A stretch of DNA of 64,000 nt from Kiritimatiellia bacterium. GTDB taxonomy: Bacteria > Verrucomicrobiota > Kiritimatiellia > UBA8416 > JADHWI01. The notes beneath the pieces are model-generated. The model ran no database searches and was not told the DNA's origin. It was given only the letters and a program-made list of their open reading frames with translations. The translations under genes were made by a program, and so were the position numbers. How positions within the stretch are numbered: position 1 is the stretch's first letter; every line of letters begins with the position of its first letter. Below, piece by piece: positions 45,493-53,681 of this stretch. The stretch is from NCBI GenBank assembly GCA_016783565.1, contig JADHWI010000005.1, forward strand, positions 18,668-82,667. The letters are read 5' to 3'.

Positions 45493-46886
45493 ACGGTATG
45501 CTTATCTTTTCTGTTAAGGTGCGTATGGATGCGGTGACAGAAGTCCGTCAGGGTGTCGTCTCGTGCGCCCATGATTACAATGCGGTCACCAGGGGCGATG
45601 CCGTCACAAAGCCAGGTGAGTGCCTCTTTGCGGTCCGTTGCGAGGCGCGCATGGGTGCCGCGTGCACATACGGCATCAATAAGATCTTTGGACGTCACGT
45701 CGCGGGATGCAACGGTGCCTCCCGCATAGTAGACGGGTGGGATGACCAGCAGGTCGTTATCTTCAAGACCATTGGAAAAAGCCGCGGCCAGTTGATCAAG
45801 GAAGAGTCGCAGGGGGGCGTAGCCGTGTGGTTGAAAAAATATGCGTAATCGGCCGGGTTGCGATTTCAGTGCGTTCAGGCTGGCAGCAACTTTATCCGGG
45901 TTATGGGCGAAGTCATCCAGGACTTGAATGCCGTTACTGCAACCGATGGTTTGCAGTCGCCGCCGAACGCCGCCGAATGTCTGTAAGGCTTCCGCAGCGT
46001 CGTGAATCGAGATGTTGAGGATGAATGCCCCGGCAATGGCTGCGAGTGCGTTCGCAACATTGTGCTCGCCCGGCATCGGTAAGGTGTACGTTTTCTCCTG
46101 CAAGCGGTACGCCATGCCCTGCGGAGTGGGTTGCACTGTCGAGGCATAGAGGTTCGCTGAATGGTTGTGTATGCTGAATGTGGTCGCGTTGGCGTGGTGT
46201 GCCAGTTGCATGGATTCGTCACAGTCACAATTTATGACGGCTCCTACCGTTGCGCGACTGAGAAAATCGCCAAAGAGTTGGCGTAATTCTGGCAGCGACT
46301 TATGGTCCAGTCCCATATTGGTGAGAATGGACAGGGTCGGGGTATAGTTGGCGATAGACCCATCACTTTCATCAGCCTCAATCACGCACAAATCGCTGTT
46401 TCCAGTACGTACGTTGCCAATGCCGGGATCGGAGATGTCCGGTGTCATGGCGGCCCCGTTGATGATGGTGGGGTCCAGATTGTTCACGGCGAGGATATGT
46501 CCGAGCATGGCGGTCACCGTGGATTTCCCGCTTGTGCCTGCCACGGCAATGCGGCGCGTGAAGGACTGAAAAATTTCGGCCAGAAGTTCCGCGCGGGACG
46601 TGATGGGGATGTTTCGTTCTTTTGCTGCTGCCACGTCGGGGATGGTGGGTTCGATAGCCGTGGATACAATCAGACTGTCTACATCCGACGTGACGCCACT
46701 GCCATCCTGGCGGGCGATCGTGATGCCTTGCTGTTGCAGCATGTCTTGCACGGAAAGGTTTTGTTTCTTGTCGAAACTGCGGTCGGATCCGTAGACCTGT
46801 GAGCCGCACCGACACAGGTATTGCGCCAGGGCGCTCATGCCGCTGCCACCTATGCCGCAAAAATAGTAGGTCTTGGTGTTCATCAT
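45489..46886 (-). CDS. Mur ligase of MurC/Mpl type, probably murein-peptide ligase
   Basis: A 465-residue three-domain Mur ligase: Rossmann domain with YYFCGIGGSGMSALAQYL, ATPase domain with P-loop GTSGKSTVT (canonical MurC and Mpl have GTHGKTTT), EADESDG, LTNMGLDHKS, and HNVANALAAIAGA, then RRRLQTIG and DDFAHNPDKV. MurC and Mpl share these. Placement between an oligopeptide transporter and ldcA, not in a dcw cluster, favours Mpl, which joins imported L-Ala-D-Glu-mDAP to UDP-MurNAc. ATG 46886 or 46883 is likely; 46895 lies within the previous gene. Confidence 0.75.
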   Translation of the reverse strand: MMNTKTYYFCGIGGSGMSALAQYLCRCGSQVYGSDRSFDKKQNLSVQDMLQQQGITIARQDGSGVTSDVDSLIVSTAIEPTIPDVAAAKERNIPITSRAELLAEIFQSFTRRIAVAGTSGKSTVTAMLGHILAVNNLDPTIINGAAMTPDISDPGIGNVRTGNSDLCVIEADESDGSIANYTPTLSILTNMGLDHKSLPELRQLFGDFLSRATVGAVINCDCDESMQLAHHANATTFSIHNHSANLYASTVQPTPQGMAYRLQEKTYTLPMPGEHNVANALAAIAGAFILNISIHDAAEALQTFGGVRRRLQTIGCSNGIQVLDDFAHNPDKVAASLNALKSQPGRLRIFFQPHGYAPLRLFLDQLAAAFSNGLEDNDLLVIPPVYYAGGTVASRDVTSKDLIDAVCARGTHARLATDRKEALTWLCDGIAPGDRIVIMGARDDTLTDFCHRIHTHLNRKDKHTV

Positions 46887-46887
46887 T

Positions 46888-48555
46888 CTATGCATGATAG
46901 CGTTTGGGGTCGGGGATGGGAACGGCTTTCATTAATTGTTGCGTATAGGGATGGCTCGCGGATGCAACGATGCGGTCCGCATCAAGCCATTCGACGATCT
47001 TTCCGCGGTGCATAACGGCCACGCGGTCGGCCACATGGCGTACGACGGCCAGATCATGCGAGACAAAGATAATGGTCAGATTGAGTTGTTCTTTGAGATC
47101 ACGGAGTAGATTGAGTACTTCGGCCTGAATGGAGACATCGAGCGCACTGACGGGTTCGTCGCAGAAAAGAATGTGTGGGTTACAGGCTAATGCACGTGCA
47201 ATTCCGATGCGTTGGCGTTGGCCGCCCGAGAATTCGTGCGGGTAACGGTTTTGCCAGGCAGGGTCCAGTTGCACGAGGGCCATCAGTTCTTCGACCCGAG
47301 CGCGTGTCTGCCGTCTGGGAACCACAGAGAAATTTTTGAGTGGTTCGGCAATGATGCGTCCGGCGGTCAGACGTGCGTTCAAGCTGCCGTAGGGGTCCTG
47401 GAAGACCATTTGCATTTGCTGCCACAGTTTGTGCCGTTCGCGTTGTGTCAGGTTCTTCAGTTTCCAGTCTTTCAGGAAGACCTCTCCAGTGGTGGGTGTC
47501 TCAAGTTGAAGGAGGGCACGGATCAGCGTTGATTTGCCGGATCCACTTTGCCCGACGAGGCCGAGGACCTCTTGTTCGTTGAGGGCGAACGATACATGGT
47601 CGACGGCTTTTACGGTGCGCATGTGGCGACGCCCGCTGCGAAAATGCACGCTGAGATTCTTTATGTCGAGCACAACGCGTTGTGTGCTTTGAATGCTCTG
47701 TTTTTTTTCTTCGCGTTGTTTGGGTGTGGTTTCTTTTCCGACTGTACGCAGGTGATGTACGCGTGGGCCATCCAGGCGTGGCACGGCATCCAGCAATGCA
47801 CGTGTGTAGTCATGTTGGGGGTTCTCATAGATAGTTTTCGTGGTTCCTGTTTCCACGATTTGGCCCTGGTACATGACTGCGACACGTTCGCAGGTCTGTG
47901 CCACAATCCCAAGGTCGTGTGTGATCAGCAGCAGCGCCATGCCGTGTTCGCTCTGTTTCGTGCGGATCAGGGATAGCACCTGATCCTGTGTGATCACGTC
48001 GAGTGCGGTTGTAGGCTCATCCGCAATCAGCAGTTTAGGAGCGCATGCCAGGGCGGAAGCGATCATGGCCCGTTGGCACATACCTCCGGAGAGTTGGTGG
48101 GGGTAGGTTTGTGTGTCGCGGATGCTGTTATCGAAACCGACTGAATCAAGCAACTGTATGGCTTCTTTGCGTGCAGCGGCGTGTCGCATGGGTGTGTGGG
48201 TCCAGAGTGGTTCCGCGATCTGCATGCCGATGCGCAAGTAAGGGTTCAGGCTGGTCATGGGATCTTGGAAGATCATAGCCATGTCGCGGCCGCGTATGCG
48301 GCGAATCTCCTTTGTCGTCATGGACAGTAGATCCTGATTGTTAAAGTGGATGATCCCATTCATGGTGATTTGTTTGGGTGGCAGTAGGCCCATGAGGGCC
48401 AGGGCAATGGACGTCTTGCCGCATCCGCTTTCTCCAACGATGGCCACGGATTCTCCTGCGCCTATCTGGAGCGAAACATCGCGGACCGCATCGGTATGGC
48501 CACGTACACCGTGGTACCGAACGTTTAATGCTTCGATGTTCAGCAAGGGGGTCAT
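46888..48555 (-). CDS. Fused oligopeptide ABC transporter ATPase (OppD-OppF)
   Basis: A 555-residue protein with two complete ABC domains. N-terminal half: Walker [10 protein letters not shown], signature LSGGMCQRA, Walker [11 protein letters not shown]-terminal half: Walker [10 protein letters not shown], signature [15 protein letters not shown] and Walker [13 protein letters not shown]. These correspond to OppD and OppF, fused in one chain. The protein drives import through OppB and OppC encoded upstream; its start overlaps the oppC stop by one base (TGATG). Confidence 0.93.
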   Translation of the reverse strand: MTPLLNIEALNVRYHGVRGHTDAVRDVSLQIGAGESVAIVGESGCGKTSIALALMGLLPPKQITMNGIIHFNNQDLLSMTTKEIRRIRGRDMAMIFQDPMTSLNPYLRIGMQIAEPLWTHTPMRHAAARKEAIQLLDSVGFDNSIRDTQTYPHQLSGGMCQRAMIASALACAPKLLIADEPTTALDVITQDQVLSLIRTKQSEHGMALLLITHDLGIVAQTCERVAVMYQGQIVETGTTKTIYENPQHDYTRALLDAVPRLDGPRVHHLRTVGKETTPKQREEKKQSIQSTQRVVLDIKNLSVHFRSGRRHMRTVKAVDHVSFALNEQEVLGLVGQSGSGKSTLIRALLQLETPTTGEVFLKDWKLKNLTQRERHKLWQQMQMVFQDPYGSLNARLTAGRIIAEPLKNFSVVPRRQTRARVEELMALVQLDPAWQNRYPHEFSGGQRQRIGIARALACNPHILFCDEPVSALDVSIQAEVLNLLRDLKEQLNLTIIFVSHDLAVVRHVADRVAVMHRGKIVEWLDADRIVASASHPYTQQLMKAVPIPDPKRYHA

Positions 48556-49946
48556 CAGTCGTTTATACTCCGTTTTGGATCAAAGCAGTCGCGCAAACCA
48601 TCGCCGAGGCTGTTCAGTCCGAATAACGTCAGCACCATTGCCATAGAGGGGAAGAATAGCAGCCAGCTCTGTTCGCCGCCCTGGCCGAGTGCCTGCACGC
48701 CCCGGCTGATCAATGCACCCCAGGAATCCAACGAGATACCGTGGTACTGTACCTGCAGTCCGATGAAGGCAAGAAAACTTTCTCCCATGATAATAACAGG
48801 AACCGTTAGGGTCGTGTACACGATGACAGGGCCCATGGTGTGCGGAATCAAGTGGCGTAAAATGATGCCCAGGCTTGATGCTCCGCTCAGGCGTGCTGCT
48901 TCCACGAATTCCATCTGTTTGAGGCTCAGCACCTGTCCGCGGACGATGCGGGCCATGGTGAGCCATTGCACGGCGCCAAGGGCAATGAACAGCATGATGA
49001 TGTTGCGCCCGAAACTTACCATCAGGATGATCACAAGAAACAGGAACGGCAATGCATAGAGAACGTCAACAGCACCCATCATAAGGCGATCGCAGCGACC
49101 GCCGATGTAACCGGCGACGGCACCATAGAGCAGGCCGATCAGCAGGCTGACCACCGTGGCAACCAGGCCAACAAGCATGGATACGCGGCCGCCATAGAAG
49201 ACGCGCACAAAAAGATCACGTCCAAGCTCGTCCGTTCCGAACCAGTGCGTAAGCGTCAGGGGGGTGTCGGAGTGTCCGTCTGTAATGGACAGGATGTTCT
49301 CGCCGCGCAGGGAAATGTGCTGCAGTGTTTGTTCGCCTTCGTGTATTGCCGTGACGCGTCCATCAGTCATGTGAATAGTGATGGTCCGGATAGTTTCGGG
49401 ATGTGTGATTCCCATGATCAGGACACGCGCGCCCTCTCGCATGAGTCCTTCAGGAGGTGGCGCTCCTGTTTTGATCACGGTGGGCGTGATGGTGCGTCCG
49501 GCAATTCCTCCCGGATTAATCTCAAAGGCAAGTCCGCCGCGCTCAATTAAGTTCAGTGTGTCAAGGTGTTGGGCGCCGATGGCAATGGAATGCACGCGAC
49601 CACGACGGACCACGATGCGGAACTCTTCCGGCGTTTGATCTTGAACCTGGTAGATCAGGTGACTACGGTGCGCCGGTCGTCGTGATGTTTCGGGGGCTGT
49701 GCCGACAGTGAAGACGTTTTCAACTGCGCAATCGGGATGCTGGTTCAGCGGTGCCTGAGTCCCGATCCATGGGCGTGTCTCATTGGGAGACATGTGAGAG
49801 ATTTCCGGCACAAGCAGGACGCCGAGAACCATGAGAAGCACCAGCACCATGCCGAGCATACCCAATTTGTGTCGCCGCAGTCGTCCCAGGGCCAAGCGGA
49901 AGGGCGAGGCGTGGGTGTTTGTGGGTGAGTGTGGGATGTTGGGCAC
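48555..49946 (-). CDS. oppC: Oligopeptide ABC permease OppC with large periplasmic insert
   Basis: An inner-membrane permease of 463 residues, against about 300 for usual OppC. Membrane segment 1 is near residues 28-48. The canonical GTDELGRDLFVRVFYGGR, which normally follows closely, begins only near residue 230. The roughly 170 residues between are predicted periplasmic and rich in beta-strand patterns. The permease core has the EAA-type loop VEAARLSGASSLGIILRHLIPH. A GTG start overlaps the oppB stop (TAGTG). The insert may contact the binding protein. Confidence 0.88.
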   Translation of the reverse strand: MPNIPHSPTNTHASPFRLALGRLRRHKLGMLGMVLVLLMVLGVLLVPEISHMSPNETRPWIGTQAPLNQHPDCAVENVFTVGTAPETSRRPAHRSHLIYQVQDQTPEEFRIVVRRGRVHSIAIGAQHLDTLNLIERGGLAFEINPGGIAGRTITPTVIKTGAPPPEGLMREGARVLIMGITHPETIRTITIHMTDGRVTAIHEGEQTLQHISLRGENILSITDGHSDTPLTLTHWFGTDELGRDLFVRVFYGGRVSMLVGLVATVVSLLIGLLYGAVAGYIGGRCDRLMMGAVDVLYALPFLFLVIILMVSFGRNIIMLFIALGAVQWLTMARIVRGQVLSLKQMEFVEAARLSGASSLGIILRHLIPHTMGPVIVYTTLTVPVIIMGESFLAFIGLQVQYHGISLDSWGALISRGVQALGQGGEQSWLLFFPSMAMVLTLFGLNSLGDGLRDCFDPKRSIND

Positions 49947-50875
49947 TATGCGACCTCCTCGGCGTCCCGGACGCGTGGGTCCAGGGCGGCATAGCTCAGG
50001 TCAGCCAGCATGTTGCAGAGTACGATAAAGGTGCCATAGACCAGCGTGGTGCCCATAACGAGCGTATAGTCTCGGTTCAGTGCACTTTCCACGAATTCGC
50101 GTCCCAGGCCGGGAATATTGAAGATTTTTTCTACAATCAGAGAGCCTGTGGTGATGGCGGCTATTGCTGGTCCGAGGAAGCTGATGACGGGTAGGATAGC
50201 TCCGCGCAGAGCATGGCGGGTTACGATGGTGAATTCGCTGAGTCCCTTGGCATGTGCGGTGCGGATGAAATCCTCGCTGAGTATCTCCAGCATGCCGGCA
50301 CGCATTAAACGGGCGAAGCGTGCAGCGAAGGGTAGAGAGAGCGTGACAGCCGGGAGTATCAGTTGACTTGCGTTTCCGTAGCCGGCCACCGGGAGCCATC
50401 CTAGTTTCATTGAAAAGATAAGTTGCAGCAGGGGTCCGAAAACGAAAGCGGGTAGGCTGATTCCGATGACGGTTGCGCCCATACCCAGGTAGTCGATGAG
50501 CGTGTTTGCTCGCAATGCGGAGATGATGCCGATCGTAATGCCAACCCATAGTGCCAGAAGAATAGCCGTGGTACCGAGAAGTAAGCTGGGGGGAAGGTGG
50601 TCGCTGATGATGTCTTTCACAGTGCGGTCCCGATGCTTCATGGATGGGCCCAGGTCACCGCGGAGCAGGCCGCCTACCATTCGCATGTACTGAATGTGCA
50701 GCGGTTGATCGAGACCGAAACGGGCGTTGAGGGCGGACTCTACTTCTTCGGGAAGATCGCGTTCATTACTGAATGGCCCCCCGGGGGCTAATCGTACGAG
50801 AAAGAACGTCATGGTGACGAGAAGGAGCAGTACGATGGGTGCGTACAGGAGGCGTCGAAAAATGCGGGGCATCAT
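49946..50875 (-). CDS. oppB: Oligopeptide ABC permease OppB
   Basis: A 309-residue permease of normal length with six membrane helices. Typical features: the start RRLLYAPIVLLLLVTMTFFL, RLAPGGPF, the FGLDQPLHIQYMRM periplasmic piece, the ATPase-contact loop RTAHAKGLSEFTIVTRHALRGAILP and VEKIFNIPGLGREFVESALNRDY. Its ATG overlaps the oppA stop (TGATG), so binding protein and permease are translationally coupled. Confidence 0.93.
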   Translation of the reverse strand: MMPRIFRRLLYAPIVLLLLVTMTFFLVRLAPGGPFSNERDLPEEVESALNARFGLDQPLHIQYMRMVGGLLRGDLGPSMKHRDRTVKDIISDHLPPSLLLGTTAILLALWVGITIGIISALRANTLIDYLGMGATVIGISLPAFVFGPLLQLIFSMKLGWLPVAGYGNASQLILPAVTLSLPFAARFARLMRAGMLEILSEDFIRTAHAKGLSEFTIVTRHALRGAILPVISFLGPAIAAITTGSLIVEKIFNIPGLGREFVESALNRDYTLVMGTTLVYGTFIVLCNMLADLSYAALDPRVRDAEEVA

Positions 50876-52515
50876 CAGTCCTCCATCCAGATATATTTCA
50901 GATTATGTAGATCGCGTATGTTGCCGTACCAGCCATTGACATTCTCGGCCAGAAGTCCCTGGTTCACGTAGCGGTAAATCGGTAGTATCGGGCACTCGTC
51001 CTCAACCAGAATTTTTTCCATCTTTCTGAACATGGAATAGCGCATGGTTGAATCACTTTCCTGGCGGCTGGTATGGGCAAGCTGATTGTAGAGCGCGTTG
51101 TCCCAACCGGTTCGATTGTTGCCATCTCCGCCTCGAAAACAGTCAAAGAATGTGCTGGGGTCGCCGTAGTCGCCAATCCAGCTTGAGCGGCAAACCTGGT
51201 AGTTCAGGTCACGCATATCATTCAGGAAGATCTTCCATTCCACGTTGCGGGCCGAGGCCGTGATGCCCAGATTGCGCCGCCACTGGGCGGCGATTGCCTC
51301 GGCCACGGTTTTGTGCGCTTCGCTGGTATTGTAGAGAATCTCGACAGGCGGGAACGGTTTTCCATTGGGCCCATAGCCGGCTTCTGCAAGGGTTTGACGT
51401 GCGCGGTTACGATCGTAGAGAAGTCCCTCGATGGGTTTGTAGCCGGCCACGGGGGGGCAGTAGCTGGCGACAGGGGTCTGCCCCGAGCGTAATATGTGTT
51501 TTGTGATTTCCTCTCGATCTGTGCCCAACGAAAGTGCTTTACGTACGAGGCGATTGTCAAACGGTGGTTTTGTAACATTGAAGCGGTAATAATAGGTACC
51601 GAAGAACGGCAATGCGTAGTAGTCCGGGTTGCGCTTGATTTCGTCGATGCGAGCTTGAGGGATGGAGACCATCCAGTGCAGTTCTCGCTTAAGGAAAAGT
51701 TGATAGGCTGTGTTCAAATCATCCAGAGGCATTGCGGTGACACGGTCCAGCTTGACGAAGGAGGCATCCCAGTAGTGCGGATTGCGGATAAGTTCAATGT
51801 GTTGACGTGGTTTCCATTGGTTCAGCATGAAGGGGCCGCTGGTCACAAGGTGTTCCGGGCTGGTCCATTGTAGGCCATGTTCTTTGATGTGATCCGTGCG
51901 AACCGGTGCATAGGTTGGGAAAGCCGTCAGTTCCAGGAAATACGCACAGGGGGTGGTCAGTTCCACCTTGAGGGTCGCTGTGTCTGGGGCTTGGATGCCA
52001 ACGGTGCTGAAATCAGTCTGCTTGCCATGGAAGTAATCCTCTGCACCACGGATGGCGAAAAGAAGGTTGGCGTACGATCCGCCTGTGGCTGGGGTTAGCG
52101 CTCGCTGCCATGAATGCAGGAAGTCGGCGGCTACGATCGGCTTCCCGTCGCTCCATGCTGCTGAAGGGCGAATGTGAAACGTGAAGAGCTTCCCGTCTTC
52201 CGAGATGCTCCAGCGATCAGCGATACCGGGTCGGGGTTCGAGTGTGGAGGGGTCCAGCGTGGTGAGTCCCTCATAGAGGGCTCCCGCGAGACGTATCTCC
52301 GGAGAGCCGGTCATGATATGCGGATCCAGCGTTTCAGGTTCGGATCCGTTATTGAACACGAAGTGTTGTTCGGTTTGTTGCCATACCCGGTTTGTGGGGG
52401 CGTAGCGTTGCTTCCACAGGGGGATAGAGTTCGGTGCTGCAGATGCACTATGGCTGACAACTACAGACAGGAGAATGCATGTGGTGCTCAAATATGCTGT
52501 TTTTCTTTTGATCAA
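50875..52515 (-). CDS. oppA: Periplasmic peptide-binding protein (SBP family 5, OppA/MppA-like)
   Basis: A 546-residue secreted binding protein with a non-lipidated signal peptide (cleavage near SASA-A). Family-5 motifs: NGSEPETLDPHIMTG, LYEGLTTLDPSTLEPRPGIADRWSISEDGKLFTFHIR, ADFLHSWQRALTP, and near the end SSWIGDYGDPSTFFDCF. It begins with TTG preceded by AAGGC. Resembles OppA/MppA; with mpl and ldcA at the other end of the operon, murein peptides are the suspected ligand (inference). Confidence 0.88.
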   Translation of the reverse strand: MIKRKTAYLSTTCILLSVVVSHSASAAPNSIPLWKQRYAPTNRVWQQTEQHFVFNNGSEPETLDPHIMTGSPEIRLAGALYEGLTTLDPSTLEPRPGIADRWSISEDGKLFTFHIRPSAAWSDGKPIVAADFLHSWQRALTPATGGSYANLLFAIRGAEDYFHGKQTDFSTVGIQAPDTATLKVELTTPCAYFLELTAFPTYAPVRTDHIKEHGLQWTSPEHLVTSGPFMLNQWKPRQHIELIRNPHYWDASFVKLDRVTAMPLDDLNTAYQLFLKRELHWMVSIPQARIDEIKRNPDYYALPFFGTYYYRFNVTKPPFDNRLVRKALSLGTDREEITKHILRSGQTPVASYCPPVAGYKPIEGLLYDRNRARQTLAEAGYGPNGKPFPPVEILYNTSEAHKTVAEAIAAQWRRNLGITASARNVEWKIFLNDMRDLNYQVCRSSWIGDYGDPSTFFDCFRGGDGNNRTGWDNALYNQLAHTSRQESDSTMRYSMFRKMEKILVEDECPILPIYRYVNQGLLAENVNGWYGNIRDLHNLKYIWMED

Positions 52516-52643
52516 TCTTTTGCCTTAAGTCGGTGCCTGAACATGCCGTGCATGTGTTAAACTGCCAAAGTATCAAAATTCACGGGTCGGTAAAGTAGAT
52601 ACACTGGCATTTTACCGGGTATTTGCTACCATTTGGTCCAATT
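52516..52643. promoter_or_regulatory. Divergent promoter region with two dyads
   Basis: The 128 bases between the two transport operons hold CGGTAAA (52588-52594) facing TTTACCG (52611-52617) with 16 bases between, and ACATGC-CGT-GCATGT (52541-52555). The arrangement suits a shared operator controlling both peptide transporters, one repeat nearer each gene. Promoter boxes are not clear enough to call. Confidence 0.4.
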
Positions 52644-53681
52644 ATGGAACGAAGAGAATATTTTTTGCGCAGACTTCTGCTGATTGTGCCAACGTTTATT
52701 GGCATTACATTGCTGTGTTTTTCCATAACACAGTTTGTGCCTGGTGGTCCTGTTGAGCAGATGATGATGAAGATGCGCGGCATCGGTACGACTGAAAGTG
52801 CCCGAACCGGTGAAGCGGGTGCTATTACCGAGGAGTATCGTGAGCAACTGGAAGCGCATTTTGGTTTTGATAAGCCATTCTACCAGCAGTATTGGAATTG
52901 GTTGGTGTCTGATTGTCTCGGGATGCGCCGAGAGTCCTATAAATACCCCAATAAGTTGGCGTGGCAGCTTATTGTTGAACGATTCCCTGTTTCACTGATC
53001 TTTGGAATTACTGGATTTGTGTTGAGTTATCTTGTCTGTATTCCGCTTGGAATTGCAAAAGCATTGCGTAACGGGTCCACGTTTGACCTGGTGTCGAGTG
53101 CGGTAGTTTTTGTCGGCTATGCCATCCCGGCTTTTGCATTTGGCATGGTGCTCAAGATGCTTTTTTGCGGTACGGTTGCGCATTTCTGGGATGTGTTCCC
53201 GGTTGCGGGGTTTGAGTCGGACCAGTTTGCTACCTTTACGTTGTGGGCGAAGTTTCAGGATCGCTTGATGCACATGTTTTTGCCGTTGAGTTGTTATGTG
53301 GTTGGCAATTTTGCAATCCTGACGCTCTTGATGAAGAATTCGTTGCTGGATCAAGTCAGTAGTGATTATGTGCGTACCGTACTCGCCAAGGGTGGTAGCG
53401 TGCGTCGCGCGGTATGGGGGCATGCTCTTCGAAATTCTCTCGTTCCCATTGCCACTGGATTTGGTCGAATCTTGACGCTTATTTTTGCGGGATCGGTCAT
53501 TATTGAGCGGGTGTTTGAGATTCCCGGAATGGGATTGTTGAGTTACGACTCAATTGTGGGACGTGATTATGCGGTGTTTATGGGGATTCTTGCGGTGACA
53601 TCTATTCTGGCGTTGTTGGGTAATGTGTTGTCAGACATGTGTTATGTTTTGATTGATCCGCGTATCAGTTTTCAGAAATGA
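52644..53681 (+). CDS. ABC permease, YejB-like
   Basis: A 345-residue OppB-family permease. MERREYFLRRLLLIVPTFIGITLLCFSI, the insertion MMMKMRGIGT and LEAHFGFDKPFYQQYWNW are characteristic of YejB, and the ATPase-contact loop is VRTVLAKGGSVRRAVWGHALRN. Yej systems import oligopeptides (including microcin C) in enterobacteria. ATG at 52644 is used, not 52623. The stop overlaps the next gene by 4 bases. No binding-protein gene accompanies this operon. Confidence 0.88.
   Translation: MERREYFLRRLLLIVPTFIGITLLCFSITQFVPGGPVEQMMMKMRGIGTTESARTGEAGAITEEYREQLEAHFGFDKPFYQQYWNWLVSDCLGMRRESYKYPNKLAWQLIVERFPVSLIFGITGFVLSYLVCIPLGIAKALRNGSTFDLVSSAVVFVGYAIPAFAFGMVLKMLFCGTVAHFWDVFPVAGFESDQFATFTLWAKFQDRLMHMFLPLSCYVVGNFAILTLLMKNSLLDQVSSDYVRTVLAKGGSVRRAVWGHALRNSLVPIATGFGRILTLIFAGSVIIERVFEIPGMGLLSYDSIVGRDYAVFMGILAVTSILALLGNVLSDMCYVLIDPRISFQK

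Noticed and set aside
52516..52580. Sigma-54 promoter (GG-N10-GC) before the minus-strand opp operon
   Set aside because: The GG and GC elements are 13 bases apart rather than 10.
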